A program made the position numbers and the translations under genes. Under the pieces are notes generated by a model. The model was not told the DNA's origin and did no database searches. It saw only the letters and a list, made by a program, of their open reading frames with translations. From Novosphingobium huizhouense (GTDB lineage: Bacteria > Pseudomonadota > Alphaproteobacteria > Sphingomonadales > Sphingomonadaceae), in NCBI RefSeq assembly GCF_020179475.1, contig NZ_JAILXZ010000001.1, positions 310,001 to 374,000 on the forward strand: a DNA stretch of 64,000 bases, written 5' to 3'. This document shows, one piece after another, positions 26,147 to 34,904 of this stretch. How positions within the stretch are numbered: position 1 is the first letter of the stretch; the number at the start of each line of letters is the position of its first letter.

Positions 26147-26177
26147 TTGACCTGAAGTTAGCTTGAGGTTGCATAAG
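26147..26177 (+). promoter_or_regulatory. SoxR-controlled promoter with SoxR box
   Basis: The palindrome CCTGAAGTTAGCTTGAGG (26151-26168) differs from the classical SoxR box by two bases. It lies between a -35 TTGACC (26147-26152) and a -10 CATAAG (26172-26177) with a 19-bp spacer, the overlong spacing that MerR-family activators correct by DNA distortion. It reads toward the glyoxalase-fold gene at 26222. The box placement matches that of the enteric soxS promoter. Confidence 0.85.
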
Positions 26178-26221
26178 CGGCAGCATCGATTCGGACAAGA
26201 CTTGAGAAAGGACTTGAGGAG

Positions 26222-26596
26222 ATGCCCGCAGCACGGCTCGAACACGTCAATATCCGGGTCAGCGACCCCAGTCGGACGGCGTCCTTTCTCGCCGCGCTGA
26301 CCGGCTGGACCGAACGCTGGCGCGGCCCCGCGATCCACGAGGGCTGGACCATCCACCTTGGCGACGCGTTCGATTACATCGCGCTCTACACCACCCGCGA
26401 GCCCTTCGCGGGCCAATTCGCGAAGGGCGCTCCGCTGCAACACATCGGGATCGTCGTCGACGACCTCGACGCCGCCGAAGCCATCGTCATGGCCCACGGG
26501 CTCGTGCCGTTCAACCACGCCGACTATGCGCCCGGGCGGCGGTTCTACTTCCTCGACTGGGACGGAATCGAATTCGAGCTGGTCAGCTACGCCTGA
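26222..26596 (+). CDS. VOC-superfamily (glyoxalase fold) protein
   Basis: A 124-residue vicinal-oxygen-chelate protein, one betaalphabetabetabeta repeat pair with metal-ligand-type positions in LEHVNIRV, LQHIGIVVDD and GIEFELV. Members include lyases, dioxygenases and drug-binding proteins. Its promoter carries a SoxR box, so it is probably induced by redox-active compounds and may detoxify or bind them. The ribosome site is AAAGGA or the closer GAGGAG. Its end overlaps ubiA by 10 nt, converging. Substrate is unknown. Confidence 0.88.
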   Translation: MPAARLEHVNIRVSDPSRTASFLAALTGWTERWRGPAIHEGWTIHLGDAFDYIALYTTREPFAGQFAKGAPLQHIGIVVDDLDAAEAIVMAHGLVPFNHADYAPGRRFYFLDWDGIEFELVSYA

Positions 26597-27513
26597 GCAG
26601 CAAGCCCGACGACAAGGCAGGCGAGCGCCATCAGCAGGCCGGCGAAACGGTTGGAGCGGAACTTGACCAGCGGGTCGGTCCCGTCCTCGCGGAGCGTCAG
26701 CACCTGCCATGCGAGCTGCACCGCCATCGGCAGCAGCGCGGCGATCACCAGCGGATCGGGGCGGACCAACCAGAAGGCGAGGGCCCAACAGACCAGCGCC
26801 AACGCATAGAGCCCCGCCACCCCGGCACGCACGTGGCGTCCGAACGAGCGCGCCGAGGATCCGATGCCGACCAGCGCGTCGTCCTCGCGGTCCTGCAGCG
26901 CATAGATCGTGTCGTAGGCCATGCACCAGGCCCAGCAGCCGGCGTAGAGCAGGCCCATCGGCGCCAGGGCCTCGAACCCGCGCGCCTCGATCCAGCCGAC
27001 CGGCGCGCCCCACGTGAACACGAGGCCCAGCCAGGCCTGCGGCCAGCCGGTGATCCGCTTCATGAAGGGATAGGCGGCGACGAGCCCCAGGCTGCCAAGC
27101 GCGACCACCTGCGCCTGCCAGCGCAATTGCAGCAGCACGACAAGGCCGACCGCGCAGAGCGCGAGCAGCCAGGCCCAGGCCACCCGCTTCGATATCCGGC
27201 CGCTCGCGACAGGACGCGACGCCGTCCGCGCAACGCGCGCATCGAGATCGGCGTCGACCACGTCGTTGTAGACGCAGCCTGCCCCGCGCATCGCGATCGC
27301 GCCCAGCAGCAGCCATAGCGCGATGTCCCAGCGCGCCGCCGCTCCGCCGAGGAACAAGCCCCACAGGCACGGCCAGAACAGCAGCCACCAGCCGATCGGC
27401 CGGTCGAAGCGCGCAAGCTGCGCGAGGTCGCGCGCCGGCTGCGGCAGCCGCGCGACGAGGCCCTTGTGCTCGCTGTCGGGGACGATCTCGGGAGCTGCAG
27501 GCGCAACGTTCAT
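26587..27513 (-). CDS. ubiA: 4-hydroxybenzoate polyprenyltransferase UbiA
   Basis: A 308-residue membrane prenyltransferase that attaches the polyprenyl chain to 4-hydroxybenzoate in ubiquinone synthesis. The first Asp-rich motif is NDVVDADLD (83-91), the second is DTIYALQDRED (201-211), and eight to nine hydrophobic segments surround them. ATG at 27513 is chosen; the frame extends 25 codons upstream without family match. It is divergent from rsmE by 47 bp. Confidence 0.92.
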   Translation of the reverse strand: MNVAPAAPEIVPDSEHKGLVARLPQPARDLAQLARFDRPIGWWLLFWPCLWGLFLGGAAARWDIALWLLLGAIAMRGAGCVYNDVVDADLDARVARTASRPVASGRISKRVAWAWLLALCAVGLVVLLQLRWQAQVVALGSLGLVAAYPFMKRITGWPQAWLGLVFTWGAPVGWIEARGFEALAPMGLLYAGCWAWCMAYDTIYALQDREDDALVGIGSSARSFGRHVRAGVAGLYALALVCWALAFWLVRPDPLVIAALLPMAVQLAWQVLTLREDGTDPLVKFRSNRFAGLLMALACLVVGLAAQA

Positions 27514-27560
27514 GCCCGTGGCATAGCCCCGCCCTCCGCAATCGGCTAGACCACGCCGCC

Positions 27561-28346
27561 ATGTCTGCCACACACCATCCCGCGACACACCAACCCGCCA
27601 CGCCCGCCTGGCCGCCGAAGTCCGCGCCCCGACTGTTCGTAGGTGCGGCGCTTTCCGAAGGCGTGCAGCTCCAGATCGAGGGAGGCCAGGCGCATTATCT
27701 GGGCAAGGTCATGCGGCTGGGCCCAGGCGAGGCCGTGATCCTGTGCGACGACGTCACCGGCGAATGGCTTGCGGCCGTGGCAGACGTCGGCAAGCGCAGC
27801 GTGGGGCTTACCGTGGAGCGATTGTTGCGCCCTCGCGAAAGCGTGCCCGACATGTGGCTGTGCCCGGCGCTGCTCAAGAAGGACCGCTTCGACCTCGTGC
27901 TCGAAAAGGCGACCGAGCTGGGCGTTGCGGAGATCCGGCCGGTGCTGACGCGGCGCTGCGTGGCGGACAAGCTCAACCCCGAGCGCGCGCGGGCGATCGT
28001 GACCGAGGCCGCCGAGCAGTGCGCCCGCACCGCCTTGCCCGGTCTGGCGGAACCGGTGAAGCTCGACGCCCTGCTCCGCGACTGGCCCGAGGGCCGCGCA
28101 TTGTTCTTCGCCGACGAAAGCGGCGGCGACCCGGCCACAGCAAGCTTTGCCGGCCATGCCGGCCCCGCCGCGCTGCTGATCGGCCCCGAAGGCGGCTTCG
28201 ACGAGACCGAGCGCGCCGCCATCCGCGCGCATCCGGCAGCCCGCGCGATCACCCTCGGCCCGCGCATTCTGCGCGGCGAGACCGCGGCCATCGCCGCGCT
28301 GGCGCTGTGGATGGGGGTTGCGGGAGACTGGTCCGCACGCACGTGA
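27561..28346 (+). CDS. rsmE: 16S rRNA m3U1498 methyltransferase RsmE
   Basis: A 261-residue SPOUT methyltransferase that methylates U1498 of 16S rRNA using SAM. The N-terminal PUA-like region is at about 20-95; the C-terminal knot contains LLIGPEGGFDETE and ITLGPRILRGETA, both diagnostic. A His/Pro-rich stretch of about 20 residues precedes the domain and may be noncoding or a tail. It is followed by gshA 52 bp later. Confidence 0.93.
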   Translation: MSATHHPATHQPATPAWPPKSAPRLFVGAALSEGVQLQIEGGQAHYLGKVMRLGPGEAVILCDDVTGEWLAAVADVGKRSVGLTVERLLRPRESVPDMWLCPALLKKDRFDLVLEKATELGVAEIRPVLTRRCVADKLNPERARAIVTEAAEQCARTALPGLAEPVKLDALLRDWPEGRALFFADESGGDPATASFAGHAGPAALLIGPEGGFDETERAAIRAHPAARAITLGPRILRGETAAIAALALWMGVAGDWSART

Positions 28347-28398
28347 CGGCGGCGATTGGCACTGGCGCAACGCCCTTCGGCGCTCTACTTGAGCGCGC

Positions 28399-29772
28399 AT
28401 GAGCACGCGACAGGTTTCAGATAGCAACGAACCGGTGATCGAAAGCCGGGACCAGCTCGTCGCCCCGATGCAGAAGGGCGAGAAGCCGCGCGAGCGCTGG
28501 CGCATCGGCACCGAGCACGAGAAATTCGTCTATCGCACCGACGACTTCCGCGCGCCCTCCTATGCCGAGCAGGGTGGCATCCGCGACCTGCTGATGGCGC
28601 TGACCGACTATGGCTGGGAGCCGGTGATCGAGGGCGACAACGTGATCGCCATGGCCGGTCCCGACGGCACGGTCAGCCTCGAACCTGCCGGCCAGCTCGA
28701 ACTGTCGGGCGCGCCGCTCGAAAACCTGCACCAGACTTGCGCCGAGACCGGGCGGCATCTCGCCCAGGTCAAGACGATCGGCGACAAGCTCGGGCTCGGC
28801 TATCTCGGGCTGGGCCTGTGGCCGGACAAGACCCGCGCCGAGCTGCCGATCATGCCCAAGGGGCGCTACGAGATCATGCTGCGGCACATGCCCCGCGTGG
28901 GCACGATGGGCCTCGACATGATGCTTCGGACCTGCACGATCCAGACCAACCTCGACTATTCGAGCGAAGCGGACATGGTGCAGAAGTTCCGCGTCAGCCT
29001 GGCGCTCCAGCCGCTCGCGACCGCGCTCTTCGCCAATTCGCCGTTCCTCGAAGGCAAGCCCAACGGCTTCCTGTCCTATCGCAGCCACATCTGGACCGAC
29101 ACCGATGCCGCGCGCACGGGCATGCTCGGCTTCGTCTTCGACGACGGCTTCGGCTACGAGCGCTACGTCGACTACATGCTCGACGTGCCGATGTACTTCG
29201 TCTTCCGCGAGGGCCGCTACATCGACGCATCGGGCCAGTCGTTCCGCGATTTTCTCGAAGGCAGGCTGCCCGCGCTGCCCGGCGAGAAGCCCCTCGCCTC
29301 GGACTGGATCGACCACCTTTCGACCGCCTTCCCCGAAGTGCGGCTGAAGTCGTTCCTCGAGATGCGCGGCGCCGATGGCGGTCCGTGGAGCCGCATCTGC
29401 GCACTGCCCGCGCTGTGGGTGGGCCTGCTCTACGACCAGGGCGCGCTCGATGCGGCGTGGGACCTCGTCAAGGGCTGGGACCTCGACGGGCGCGAACGCC
29501 TTCGCGCCGAGGTTCCGCGGCTCGGACTCGATGCGCCGCTGCCCGGTGGCGGCACGTTGCGGGACATTGCCGCCGAGGTGCTGGCGATCGCGCGGGGCGG
29601 CCTTGCCGCACGCGCCCGGCTGAACGACGCAGGCGACAACGAAACCGGCTATCTCCAGCCGCTCGACGAGATCGTCGCCAGCGGCAGGACTCCGGCCGAA
29701 CGCCTGCTCGACCTCTACCACGGCGAGTGGGCCGGCGATCTCGGCAAGGTCTACCGCGCCAAGAGTTTCTGA
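28399..29772 (+). CDS. gshA: Glutamate-cysteine ligase (plant/alphaproteobacterial type)
   Basis: A 457-residue ATP-dependent ligase making gamma-glutamylcysteine, the first step of glutathione synthesis. It belongs to the GCS2 class shared by plants and alphaproteobacteria: WRIGTEHEKFVY near 35-46, SLEPAGQLELSGAP near 95-108, and MLRTCTIQTNLDYSSE near 174-189. It is full length. gshB is not in this window. A small monooxygenase-fold gene follows 14 bp downstream. Confidence 0.94.
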   Translation: MSTRQVSDSNEPVIESRDQLVAPMQKGEKPRERWRIGTEHEKFVYRTDDFRAPSYAEQGGIRDLLMALTDYGWEPVIEGDNVIAMAGPDGTVSLEPAGQLELSGAPLENLHQTCAETGRHLAQVKTIGDKLGLGYLGLGLWPDKTRAELPIMPKGRYEIMLRHMPRVGTMGLDMMLRTCTIQTNLDYSSEADMVQKFRVSLALQPLATALFANSPFLEGKPNGFLSYRSHIWTDTDAARTGMLGFVFDDGFGYERYVDYMLDVPMYFVFREGRYIDASGQSFRDFLEGRLPALPGEKPLASDWIDHLSTAFPEVRLKSFLEMRGADGGPWSRICALPALWVGLLYDQGALDAAWDLVKGWDLDGRERLRAEVPRLGLDAPLPGGGTLRDIAAEVLAIARGGLAARARLNDAGDNETGYLQPLDEIVASGRTPAERLLDLYHGEWAGDLGKVYRAKSF

Positions 29773-29786
29773 ACGGGAGCAAAGCG

Positions 29787-30086
29787 ATGATCATCGTCCT
29801 GGGTACGGTTCGGGTTCCGGTCGAAAACATCGCCGCGATCCTCCCCGCGATGGAGCGGGTGGTCGAAGCGACCCGTGCCGAGGATGGCTGCATCGCCTAT
29901 GCCTATGCGCAGGACATGCTCGAGCCGGGGCTGATCCACATTGCCGAGAAGTGGCGCGACCGCGCCGCGCTATCTGCACATTTCGCCACGCCGCACATGG
30001 CGGCGTGGGCCGCCGAGCGGGCCGATCTCGGCCTGCACGATCGCCAGATCCGCTGCTTCGAGACCGACGAAGGCGAAGTTCTCTAA
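29787..30086 (+). CDS. Antibiotic-biosynthesis-monooxygenase (ABM) domain protein
   Basis: A 99-residue ferredoxin-like alpha-beta protein of the ABM/YgiN type. The core pattern VEATRAEDGCIAYAYAQD followed by IHIAEKWRDRAALSAHFATPHM (about 28-71) is characteristic. Known members are quinone or polyketide monooxygenases and haem-degrading enzymes, but many are uncharacterised. GGGAG lies 8 nt before the ATG. Likely co-transcribed with gshA. Its stop overlaps the converging membrane gene by 4 nt. Confidence 0.85.
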   Translation: MIIVLGTVRVPVENIAAILPAMERVVEATRAEDGCIAYAYAQDMLEPGLIHIAEKWRDRAALSAHFATPHMAAWAAERADLGLHDRQIRCFETDEGEVL

Positions 30087-31426
30087 CGCGCCAGAAGCCT
30101 GCGGCTGCGCCATATCGTCCGCCCCAGCTTCGTCAGCGGTGCGGTCACCAGCCCGTGTTCGGCCATCCACGCGTGGTACTCGCGGTACTTGGGATCGGCG
30201 GCGAGGAGATGCCGTTCCTCGGTCCTCGCGCGCCAGTAGTAGACCGCGCTGACGAGGCCCAGCGTCACTGTGTTGCGCACTACATCGACAATTGATCCGC
30301 TGGTGGCGAGATAGGGCATCGAGGTCAGCCACCAGAACGTGTTCTTCGCGAGATAGGCGGGGTGCCGGGTGAAGGCATAGGGCCCGTTAGTCAGGATGCC
30401 GCGATAGGTGAGGTTCGAAAAGCGCAGCCCGAATGCGACCGTGGCCCAGGCGTAGATCGCGGTGAGGAACACCATCGCCATACCCCAGATCCACAGCAAC
30501 GTGGTGTGGCCGGCGAGCCAATAGTCCCACTCGGCGCTGTGCGGGCGATAGTCGAGCACGTCGCCGCCGCCCATCAGCGCGAACGGCGGGTAACAGATCA
30601 GCGCGGCGACCCAGCCGCCGAGATAGGGGTTGGCGGTGCGGATCTGCGCGTCGAGCGGCTTCATCGTCAGCAGGTAGCCGACCATGGCGATCTGCACGTC
30701 GATCATGAACATCGTCTCGACGAGGACATTGGTGACGACCACCGGACCGAGGTGCCAGGCGGCATCGAGGTCGAACCCGACCACGCCGATGAAGCCCACC
30801 GGCAGGATCGAGATCATGAACGCGCAGAAGAACCCCTTCACCGCCCAGCCGCGCAGATGATGCGCCACCTCGGCCTTGCTGAAAGGCTCGCGCCCCAGCA
30901 GCATCGCCCCGAAATGCCAGGCGCCATCGCGCGGGTTCACCAGCACCCGGTCGAGCCAGAGCACGTAGGGCACCGACAACACGACCATCACCGGCGCTGC
31001 GATTCCCAGCATGTCCATGGCGAACAGGTATGGTCCGCGCCAGTACCAGCGACCGAGGCAATAGACGAAGGCGATCAGCGCCCAGGTCGCCCAAAGCCCG
31101 GCGATCTTGGTGACCGATATCTGCAGGATCTCGCGGATTGGCCGCGGCGCGTCCCAGTCGATCCCGGTCGACGGACGGCGGTGCACCTTGTCGACCAGCA
31201 GCGACCAGGCGACCATCGGCCCGCCCGAGAACAGCAGCGCGGCAAGCGCGGCATTGGCGCCATCGAGCCGCGCGCGCGGTCCGGGAAGGTCGAGCGCAGT
31301 CGCGATCGCCGGCCACTCGCGGCAGACCACGAGCCAGAACAGCAGGCCCGCCACGCCGCACAGGCCGACGCCTGCGGAGACGTCGCTCTGCGGTCTGGCG
31401 GAAGGAACGGCCGTGCTTGTCTTCAT
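30083..31426 (-). CDS. ICMT/PEMT-like membrane methyltransferase
   Basis: A 447-residue integral membrane protein with roughly ten hydrophobic segments. The C-terminal part carries the isoprenylcysteine/phospholipid methyltransferase pattern: NGPYAFTRHPAYLAKN (about 346-361), then EERHLL and KYREY (about 402-414). The N-terminal 250 residues have no family I recognise, so it is longer than the usual 150-200-residue bacterial members. Substrate is unknown; lipids, quinones or thiols are possible. Same strand as bamB, 64 bp downstream of it. Confidence 0.8.
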   Translation of the reverse strand: MKTSTAVPSARPQSDVSAGVGLCGVAGLLFWLVVCREWPAIATALDLPGPRARLDGANAALAALLFSGGPMVAWSLLVDKVHRRPSTGIDWDAPRPIREILQISVTKIAGLWATWALIAFVYCLGRWYWRGPYLFAMDMLGIAAPVMVVLSVPYVLWLDRVLVNPRDGAWHFGAMLLGREPFSKAEVAHHLRGWAVKGFFCAFMISILPVGFIGVVGFDLDAAWHLGPVVVTNVLVETMFMIDVQIAMVGYLLTMKPLDAQIRTANPYLGGWVAALICYPPFALMGGGDVLDYRPHSAEWDYWLAGHTTLLWIWGMAMVFLTAIYAWATVAFGLRFSNLTYRGILTNGPYAFTRHPAYLAKNTFWWLTSMPYLATSGSIVDVVRNTVTLGLVSAVYYWRARTEERHLLAADPKYREYHAWMAEHGLVTAPLTKLGRTIWRSRRLLAR

Positions 31427-31490
31427 GGCCCGGCGCTTACCCGAAAAGGGGTGCAGAAACCATGAAGTCCCTTGTCTTCGGCCGATGTCC

Positions 31491-32822
31491 TCAGCGGAAG
31501 GCGGTGATCCGGCCGCTGTCGTCGAGCACGTAGAGCGTCTGGTTGGCCACGATCGGCGCGAGCGAGACCGGCGCCTTGACGTCGGCGAATTTGGTCACGC
31601 TGCCGTCGGCGACCGAAGCGGTCTCGATCTCGCCGCGCGAATTCGCCATCCACAGGCGATTGCCGGCAAGCACCGGGCCGGTCCAGAACACCGGATCGAC
31701 CTTCTTCTTTTCCTTACGATAGTGCCGCAGCTGCGTCAGCCAGCGGACCTTGCCGCTGGCCTTGGCGATGCACAGCAGCTTGGCCTCGTCGGTCAGCGTG
31801 AAGATCCACTCGCCGGCGACTGCCGGGGTGGAGATGCCGGCGAGGTTCAGTTCCCAGATGCGCTGCCCCGTGACGAGCTCGTAGGCCGCCATGCGCCCTC
31901 CCTGGCCGAGCGCATAGACCCTGCCGGCCTCGACGATCGGATCGGCGTCGATGTCGGTGAGGGTCGAGACCGAGGTCGCGATCGACGTGCGCGCGAGCGC
32001 ATCGGACCACAGCTCGCGCCCGTTCTCGTAGCGGTAGGCGACGAGTTCGCCCGAGCTGTAGCCGGCAACGATGGTGCCCTGTCCCGCTGCGGGCGCGGCC
32101 ACGCCGAACACGCCGGACTGCGTGGCCGAACCTGCCTCGTGCCACAGCTGGGCGCCGTCGTCGGTATTGAGCGCGACGATCTGGTTGTCCTGGGTCATCA
32201 CCGTGACGGCGCCGAAGGCGACCGTGGGCGAACCGCGCAGCGGTCCCGCCGGCTTGACGCGCCACTTGATCGCGCCGTCGGCGGCATCGAGCCGCGCCAC
32301 TTCGCCGAGACCCGTCGTGACGTAGACCGCGCCGTCGTCATAGGCCGCGCCGCCGCCGAACACCGAGGCGTTGTTGCTGTCCATGCGCACCGCCGTCTTC
32401 CACTGCTCGCGGCCCGTGGCGGCATCGAAAGCGTGGACCGCGCCCTGCGTGTCCATCACGAAGAGCTTGCCGCCGCCCACCACGGGCGAAGCGGCGAGGC
32501 GTTCCTTCTTGGTCGAACCCGGAACCTGCGCGACCCAGGCCTTGCGCGGCGCATCGCCGATGGCGAGGTGCCCGGTCGCCTTGGCCGCGCTGCCGGCGGC
32601 CTGCGCCCAGTCGGCATTGGCCTCGGCGGGCGGCAGGACAACTTCGAGCGTGGCGATCGAATCGTCGACCTTGGTGCCCGCCTCGATGCGCGACAGCACC
32701 GGCACGCGCTGTCCGACGGTGGGCGTCGCCTTGACCTTGCCCTTGCCGGCGCAGCCACCCAGGCCGATCGCGAGCGCGGCGACGCCAAGCAGCGCGACGC
32801 GCGAAATGCGGTTGCGATTCAT
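31491..32822 (-). CDS. bamB: Outer membrane assembly lipoprotein BamB
   Basis: A 443-residue PQQ-like beta-propeller lipoprotein of the BAM complex that inserts outer-membrane beta-barrels. Lipobox LGGC (about residues 24-27) and repeated AxxAxxGxxxW-type blades (FDAATGREQWKT, LDAADGAIKW, ENGRELW) are visible. Start at 32822 has AAGGA 8 nt upstream; ATGs at 32831 and 32840 are in frame, and the last overlaps the yfgM stop. The yfgM-bamB pair matches E. coli, but der is not next. Confidence 0.92.
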   Translation of the reverse strand: MNRNRISRVALLGVAALAIGLGGCAGKGKVKATPTVGQRVPVLSRIEAGTKVDDSIATLEVVLPPAEANADWAQAAGSAAKATGHLAIGDAPRKAWVAQVPGSTKKERLAASPVVGGGKLFVMDTQGAVHAFDAATGREQWKTAVRMDSNNASVFGGGAAYDDGAVYVTTGLGEVARLDAADGAIKWRVKPAGPLRGSPTVAFGAVTVMTQDNQIVALNTDDGAQLWHEAGSATQSGVFGVAAPAAGQGTIVAGYSSGELVAYRYENGRELWSDALARTSIATSVSTLTDIDADPIVEAGRVYALGQGGRMAAYELVTGQRIWELNLAGISTPAVAGEWIFTLTDEAKLLCIAKASGKVRWLTQLRHYRKEKKKVDPVFWTGPVLAGNRLWMANSRGEIETASVADGSVTKFADVKAPVSLAPIVANQTLYVLDDSGRITAFR

Positions 32823-32836
32823 CGATAACATCCTTG

Positions 32837-33604
32837 TCATTCGGCCGTCGCCGGAGCGACCTTCACGATCGCGTCCTGCGGATCGTCCACCGCATCGACG
32901 CCCAGCTGTCCGGCCAGCTGGCGGACGCGGCGGCGCAGCGATTCCGGCACGGTCTTGTCCTTGGCGATCGTCGCGAACAGCGCGCCGGCCTGGGCGTTGT
33001 CGCCCTTCTTCATGTAGGCGACGCCGACCAGCTCGGCGGCGTTGCCGAACCACGGGTTGCCGGGAACGGCAAGCGGCTTGAGCCGGTCGATCACCTGCTG
33101 CGGGCTCATCCGTTCGAAATTGAGCGACACCTCGCGCACGATCGCAAGGTCGCGGAACGGCTGGGGCGCCTTGGTGTCGGCGGCGACTTCGGCGAAGATC
33201 TTCGCGGCCTCGTCGGTCTTGCCCTGCTGCGCCGCGATGGCGCCCTGCATCGCTCGCGCGGCGGCCTGGTAACCGGGTCCGGAATCCTTCACCACCGGCG
33301 CCAGCGCGTCGCTGCCGGCCTTGAGATTGCCGCCTTCGACCTGGTCGAGCGCCTTGGTGAAGGCCTCGCCCTGTTCGCCGGCGATGGTCTTCTGGTGGTT
33401 GTCGTACCACAGGTATCCGGCCAGCCCGAGCAGACCGGCAACGACCACTGCGCCGACCGGCCGACCCCACTTGCGCAAGGCGGCAATGGTCTGGTCTTCG
33501 CGCAGCGCATCGTCGACTTCGCGCAGGAAGACGTCCTGTTGCGCGGCCTGACGCGCGGCGAGCTGGTCGGAACGGGATGGCGGAGTCGTCGGTCTCAGGG
33601 CCAA
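32837..33604 (-). CDS. YfgM-like TPR membrane protein
   Basis: A 255-residue single-pass protein: an N-terminal cytoplasmic stretch with QDVFLREVDDALRED, a membrane segment at about 47-66, then a periplasmic TPR-like domain of the YfgM (TPR_21) family. YfgM works with PpiD near the Sec translocon. The start is uncertain: TTG at 33604 gives a family-like N-terminus, while ATG at 33694 would add 30 unmatched Arg/Thr-rich residues. It is translationally linked to bamB. Confidence 0.83.
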   Translation of the reverse strand: MALRPTTPPSRSDQLAARQAAQQDVFLREVDDALREDQTIAALRKWGRPVGAVVVAGLLGLAGYLWYDNHQKTIAGEQGEAFTKALDQVEGGNLKAGSDALAPVVKDSGPGYQAAARAMQGAIAAQQGKTDEAAKIFAEVAADTKAPQPFRDLAIVREVSLNFERMSPQQVIDRLKPLAVPGNPWFGNAAELVGVAYMKKGDNAQAGALFATIAKDKTVPESLRRRVRQLAGQLGVDAVDDPQDAIVKVAPATAE

Positions 33605-33752
33605 GGCGCTGCTTTCGGTGGTTCGGCGAACGGCATGGGCAAAACGCCCGGTGCGCGCGGTGTTTAGCGGATGAAGCCGCCATTTCAACTTCAATGATCG
33701 CTTCGCCGTCCGTGGCGATTCCCAGGTGAACCGCCGGTGAAGCGCGCCGCGG

Positions 33753-34904
33753 TCAGGGAAAGTGCGTCATGCCGAGCGCGCGGGCATAGACCGCGCCATA
33801 GCGCTCGACCATCCGCGCGGCGTCGAACTCGCCTTGCGCGCGCTTGCGGTTCGCCGTGCCGAGGCGGTGGCGCAGCTCCTCGTCGGCGGCCAGCGTGGCG
33901 AGCGCCGCGGCAAAGGCCGCCTCGTCGCCCTCGCGGGTGATGAAGGGGCGGTTCGATGCGTCGACAATTTCGGCGACGTCGCCGACCGCCGGGCTCGCCA
34001 CCGCCAGCCCGGCCGCCATCGCTTCGACCACCGACAGCGGGAACTGTTCGCTGTCGGACGAGAGCGCGAAAAGGTCGAACAGGCCGATCACCTGCGCCGG
34101 ATCGGCGACATGGCCCGGCAGGTGGACGCGGTGACCGATGTCGAGCGCCATCGCCTCGGCCAGGATCGCCTCCCGCTCGGGGCCTTCGCCCAGGATCACC
34201 AATTGCCATTCGGGCGGCAGCGAGGCCATCGCGCGCACCATGCGCCGCAGGTTCTTGACCGGGCGGAGGCCGGCGAGAGTGCCAACCCAGCGCTCGCCCG
34301 GCCGCTTGATCACCCGCGGCAGGACATCGGGACGCGGCGTCGCGCCATAGGCGCGGGTGTCGATGCCATTGGCGATGCGGCGGACCTTGGCGGGCCCCTG
34401 GCGCCACGCGCCGCGCGCGATCTGCTCCAGCCGCCGCGACGGCACGACCAATGCCGACGCCCGGGTCAGCGCGATCCGGCGATACCAGTTGCGGCTCGGC
34501 TTCAGTCCCGCGGCTTCGTCGGCATTGAAGCCGTCCTCGTGGTGGACGAGCGGAGCCAGGCCATAGTGCGGGGCGAACACGGCATGCGCCATGACCGCAT
34601 CCATCGCGCCCCAGTTGTAGCTGAGCAGGAGGTCGTAGCCGCGCATCGCTTGCGCGATCGCCTGCAGGCGACGGACCGAAGGGCGACCCGCGAGCGGCGG
34701 AAAATCGTGCAGCACCTCCAGCGCGATCCGTGGCGCCACGAACTGCGCCGCGCCGAGCGCCGCCGGCTCGGCCGAGACCACCGCGTGCTCCAGCGCCGGC
34801 CCGAAGCGGTTGACGAGATCGACGCTGCGGCGTTCCTTGCCGCCCGGGCCGAAAGTCGAATGGAGATGCAGCAGGCGCAAGCGGCCCTCGCGCGGCGCGG
34901 TCAT
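33753..34904 (-). CDS. GT4-type glycosyltransferase
   Basis: A 383-residue GT-B glycosyltransferase of family 4. The nucleotide-sugar binding E-x7-E motif is Glu286...Glu294 in SEQFPLSVVEAMAAG, and the domain linker contains GTLAGLRPVKNLRRMVRA. The N-terminal TFGPGGKERRSVDLV loop is the acceptor-side glycine loop. Likely makes a surface polysaccharide or glycolipid; sugar and acceptor are unknown. ATG at 34904 overlaps the hydrolase stop (ATGA). Confidence 0.88.
   Translation of the reverse strand: MTAPREGRLRLLHLHSTFGPGGKERRSVDLVNRFGPALEHAVVSAEPAALGAAQFVAPRIALEVLHDFPPLAGRPSVRRLQAIAQAMRGYDLLLSYNWGAMDAVMAHAVFAPHYGLAPLVHHEDGFNADEAAGLKPSRNWYRRIALTRASALVVPSRRLEQIARGAWRQGPAKVRRIANGIDTRAYGATPRPDVLPRVIKRPGERWVGTLAGLRPVKNLRRMVRAMASLPPEWQLVILGEGPEREAILAEAMALDIGHRVHLPGHVADPAQVIGLFDLFALSSDSEQFPLSVVEAMAAGLAVASPAVGDVAEIVDASNRPFITREGDEAAFAAALATLAADEELRHRLGTANRKRAQGEFDAARMVERYGAVYARALGMTHFP

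Noticed and set aside
21926..27601. A reverse-strand open frame of 1891 codons opposite dsbA, smc and the VOC gene
   Set aside because: It is antisense to smc and neighbours, is full of Arg/Ala/Gly/Leu with no domain, and arises because strong GC bias at third codon positions removes stops in the mirrored frame.
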